Shown here: positions 62,617-64,000 of the stretch, piece by piece
Layout: every line of letters begins with the position of its first letter
Position numbering within the stretch: the first letter of the stretch is position 1
Translations under genes and position numbers: made by a program
Notes under the pieces: generated by a model
Database searches by the model: none
The model's input: only the letters and a program-made list of their open reading frames with translations
What the model was told of the DNA's origin: nothing
NCBI GenBank assembly: GCA_949825065.1
Contig: OX463841.1
Location: 25,382,476-25,446,475, forward strand
DNA length: 64,000 bases
Reading direction: 5' to 3'
Source: Odontocerum albicorne
Lineage: Eukaryota; Arthropoda; Insecta; Trichoptera; Odontoceridae

Positions 62617-63111
62617 CATAAATATTAATTTATTTAGACTGACAAGTACGAGTAACTAGCCAAGTTCTCTTCCATTGTTTCACGGACTGCCCTTTATTGA
62701 ATGGTGCGTCGGATATTGACATCTTCAACATTTTAGATTTTTTTTTAAATAAAGCATAATGACTTTTCTTAGTAATGGGATCTAATTGTTTTAACTAAAC
62801 AATATATTTTTTATTTGATTGTTTTATACTGTATATTTTTAAGCTTTTTATTTGAGTTTAACCTGTAAATGCTATATAAAAATAAATAAATCGATAAAAT
62901 GGGTTAAAAATTCATTTTAACAGCTTCCAAAAATTAACTTACAGCCTTGCCAAGTATGGACACGTCGATTAAAATTAAAAAAAATGTTGTGAGATCGTCC
63001 ATAAGATAATTTCATGAAGAAGTATGTGAACTACCTACATGTTAACAGAAGATTGAAGATATATTTTCTATTAATTTTTATTCTTTAGTATACATAATTA
63101 TACGCTGTACT
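62617..63111. other. AT-rich stretch, nothing recognised
   Basis: No feature recognised. Confidence 0.3.
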
Positions 63112-63178
63112 CGTACATCTGGCGGGCCTTTTGCTATACAGCAATTTCTTCCAACCAACCAGGCCATCTTTGATATAT
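63112..63178 (-). mobile_element. LINE/SINE 3-prime end fragment
   Basis: CATCTGGCGGGCCTTTTGC, TATACAGCAATTTCTTCCAA, CCAACCAGGCCATCTTTGAT: the reversed 3-prime block, variant shared with 33.15 kb. Confidence 0.5.
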
Positions 63179-63604
63179 TAAACTGTATTAATTAATGACA
63201 GGTCTATCCAAAAAATATATTCGTTTTAATTTAACTAAACGTAAGCAAATTACTCGTACCAATCTCTAAACAATAATAGTAGAAGTAGAGAAAAGGAATT
63301 CGTTCAAAGATAATGATGGGAAACGAAGAAAAATAAGGATTAAAGGATATTCTGAGTAACGTAACATTGGACGTTCGTTGGAACTCTTGGAAGTACGTTC
63401 CACAGTCGAGTGAACCGCAAATGATGTGTAAAATGAGGTGTGGTGCGTTGATATGCAAAGGAGTCTCGCAGTATATAACGCTTTGTAATTAATTAAAACA
63501 AAAATAATAATTCATGGTTTTATACTAGATGTTGTTGAATTCGATAATACAAATCTATTTTATGATTATATTATTAATATCAGATGCTTTCTGAAAGAGG
63601 CTAG
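63179..63604. other. Unassigned stretch
   Basis: 63290-63470 is slightly richer in G+C, with no recognised motif. Confidence 0.3.
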
Positions 63605-63735
63605 CTAGTTTTTTTATAGGGTATACATGACGAAGTGTATGAACGTGGCAGAATATATGAGTATGTGCTAGGATAAAATGAAGTGTAAATCTGTTCTTTC
63701 TGCCTACCAAATAAGGACATGGTGTAATTAATGGT
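63605..63735 (+). mobile_element. RTE-like LINE tail
   Basis: ACATGACGAAGTGTATGAAC, then TTCTTTCTGCCTACC and AATAAGGACATGGTGTAAT fit the tail layout of the RTE-like family. Confidence 0.5.
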
Positions 63736-63839
63736 GATAAAATATTTGATTAATTTATTCGATCTTTATAGAAAACTTCAAGTAATGGAAAAAAAATACT
63801 AGATAATGCCAGTAAGAATTGACGTGTTTGACGTGTGTG

Positions 63840-63990
63840 AGTGTTGTTGCCTGTCCACGTGAGATAGTACGTAGTCCAGTAGTGGTTCTTAATCTCAAGG
63901 CTCGATTACTCGGATCGAAGACATTATTGTTTCCCGGCCATGCTCTTCAACATGTCCGCAACATAAATTCTGATAAGTTGAGGGGTACGA
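63840..63990 (-). repeat. Hairpin-led dispersed repeat, copy 4 of 4
   Basis: Reversed: TTATGTTGCGGACATGTTGA, AGAGCATGGCCGGGAAACAA, then TGTCTTCGATCCGAG and AAGAACCACTACTGG. The hairpin half is more decayed than in copy 2. Confidence 0.5.
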
Positions 63991-64000
63991 TATGAATTAA

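Overview
The window looks like gene-poor intergenic or intronic DNA from an insect, most probably a moth or butterfly. It is AT-rich (about one third G+C by eye), has no bacterial-style gene packing, and carries an insect transposon mix: mariner, piggyBac, pogo, Harbinger-like, hAT-like, Helitron, RTE-like and CR1/Jockey-like LINEs, a Penelope-like fragment and many copies of one tRNA-derived SINE. No intact host protein gene was recognised. The assignment to Lepidoptera is inference from repeat families, not from a host gene.

Layout. 1-7.3 kb: a LINE tail, a pogo-like transposase end, a LINE fragment with a reverse-transcriptase palm motif, a duplicated block, then a sharp CpG-rich island at 4.77-4.96 kb that resembles a host promoter and first exon. 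7.3-15.6 kb: SINEs, several RTE-like LINE ends, a hAT-like terminus and a possible Penelope tail. 15.96-16.92 kb: a deleted mariner with both ends and TA target duplication. 17.5-21.8 kb: an E-box/TATA arrangement, opposing LINE fragments and two G+C-rich exon-like blocks. 24.5-28.7 kb: LINE ends, one interrupted by a small inverted-repeat element carrying a MADF-type remnant, then a satellite seeded by a SINE tail. 29.7-32.8 kb: an assembly gap, then a broken piggyBac with TTAA ends and a duplicated right end. 35.5-36.5 kb: a second copy of the mariner family with a different internal deletion. 39.3-43.1 kb: a complete-ended but scrambled Helitron holding a very long (TA)n tract, inserted in a LINE. 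47-51.9 kb: a CR1/Jockey-like LINE whose 3-prime end matches the SINE tail, then two unrelated Tc1/mariner-type decayed copies. 53-64 kb: SINEs, a Penelope-like GIY-YIG remnant, a 215-bp near-perfect palindrome, short satellites and a degenerate block with heat-shock-element-like palindromes.

The parts interact mainly as a transposon community. The SINE appears to borrow its 3-prime end from the CR1/Jockey-like LINE, and several elements are nested (Helitron in LINE, small DNA element in LINE, satellite growing from a SINE). All recognised transposases are broken by stops, frameshifts or deletions. The least expected signals are the over-represented octamer TACTCGTA across the window, the spacerless palindrome at 58.08-58.29 kb, the back-to-back piggyBac termini and the shared LINE-SINE tail hairpin. 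I did not find a clear new multi-gene system.
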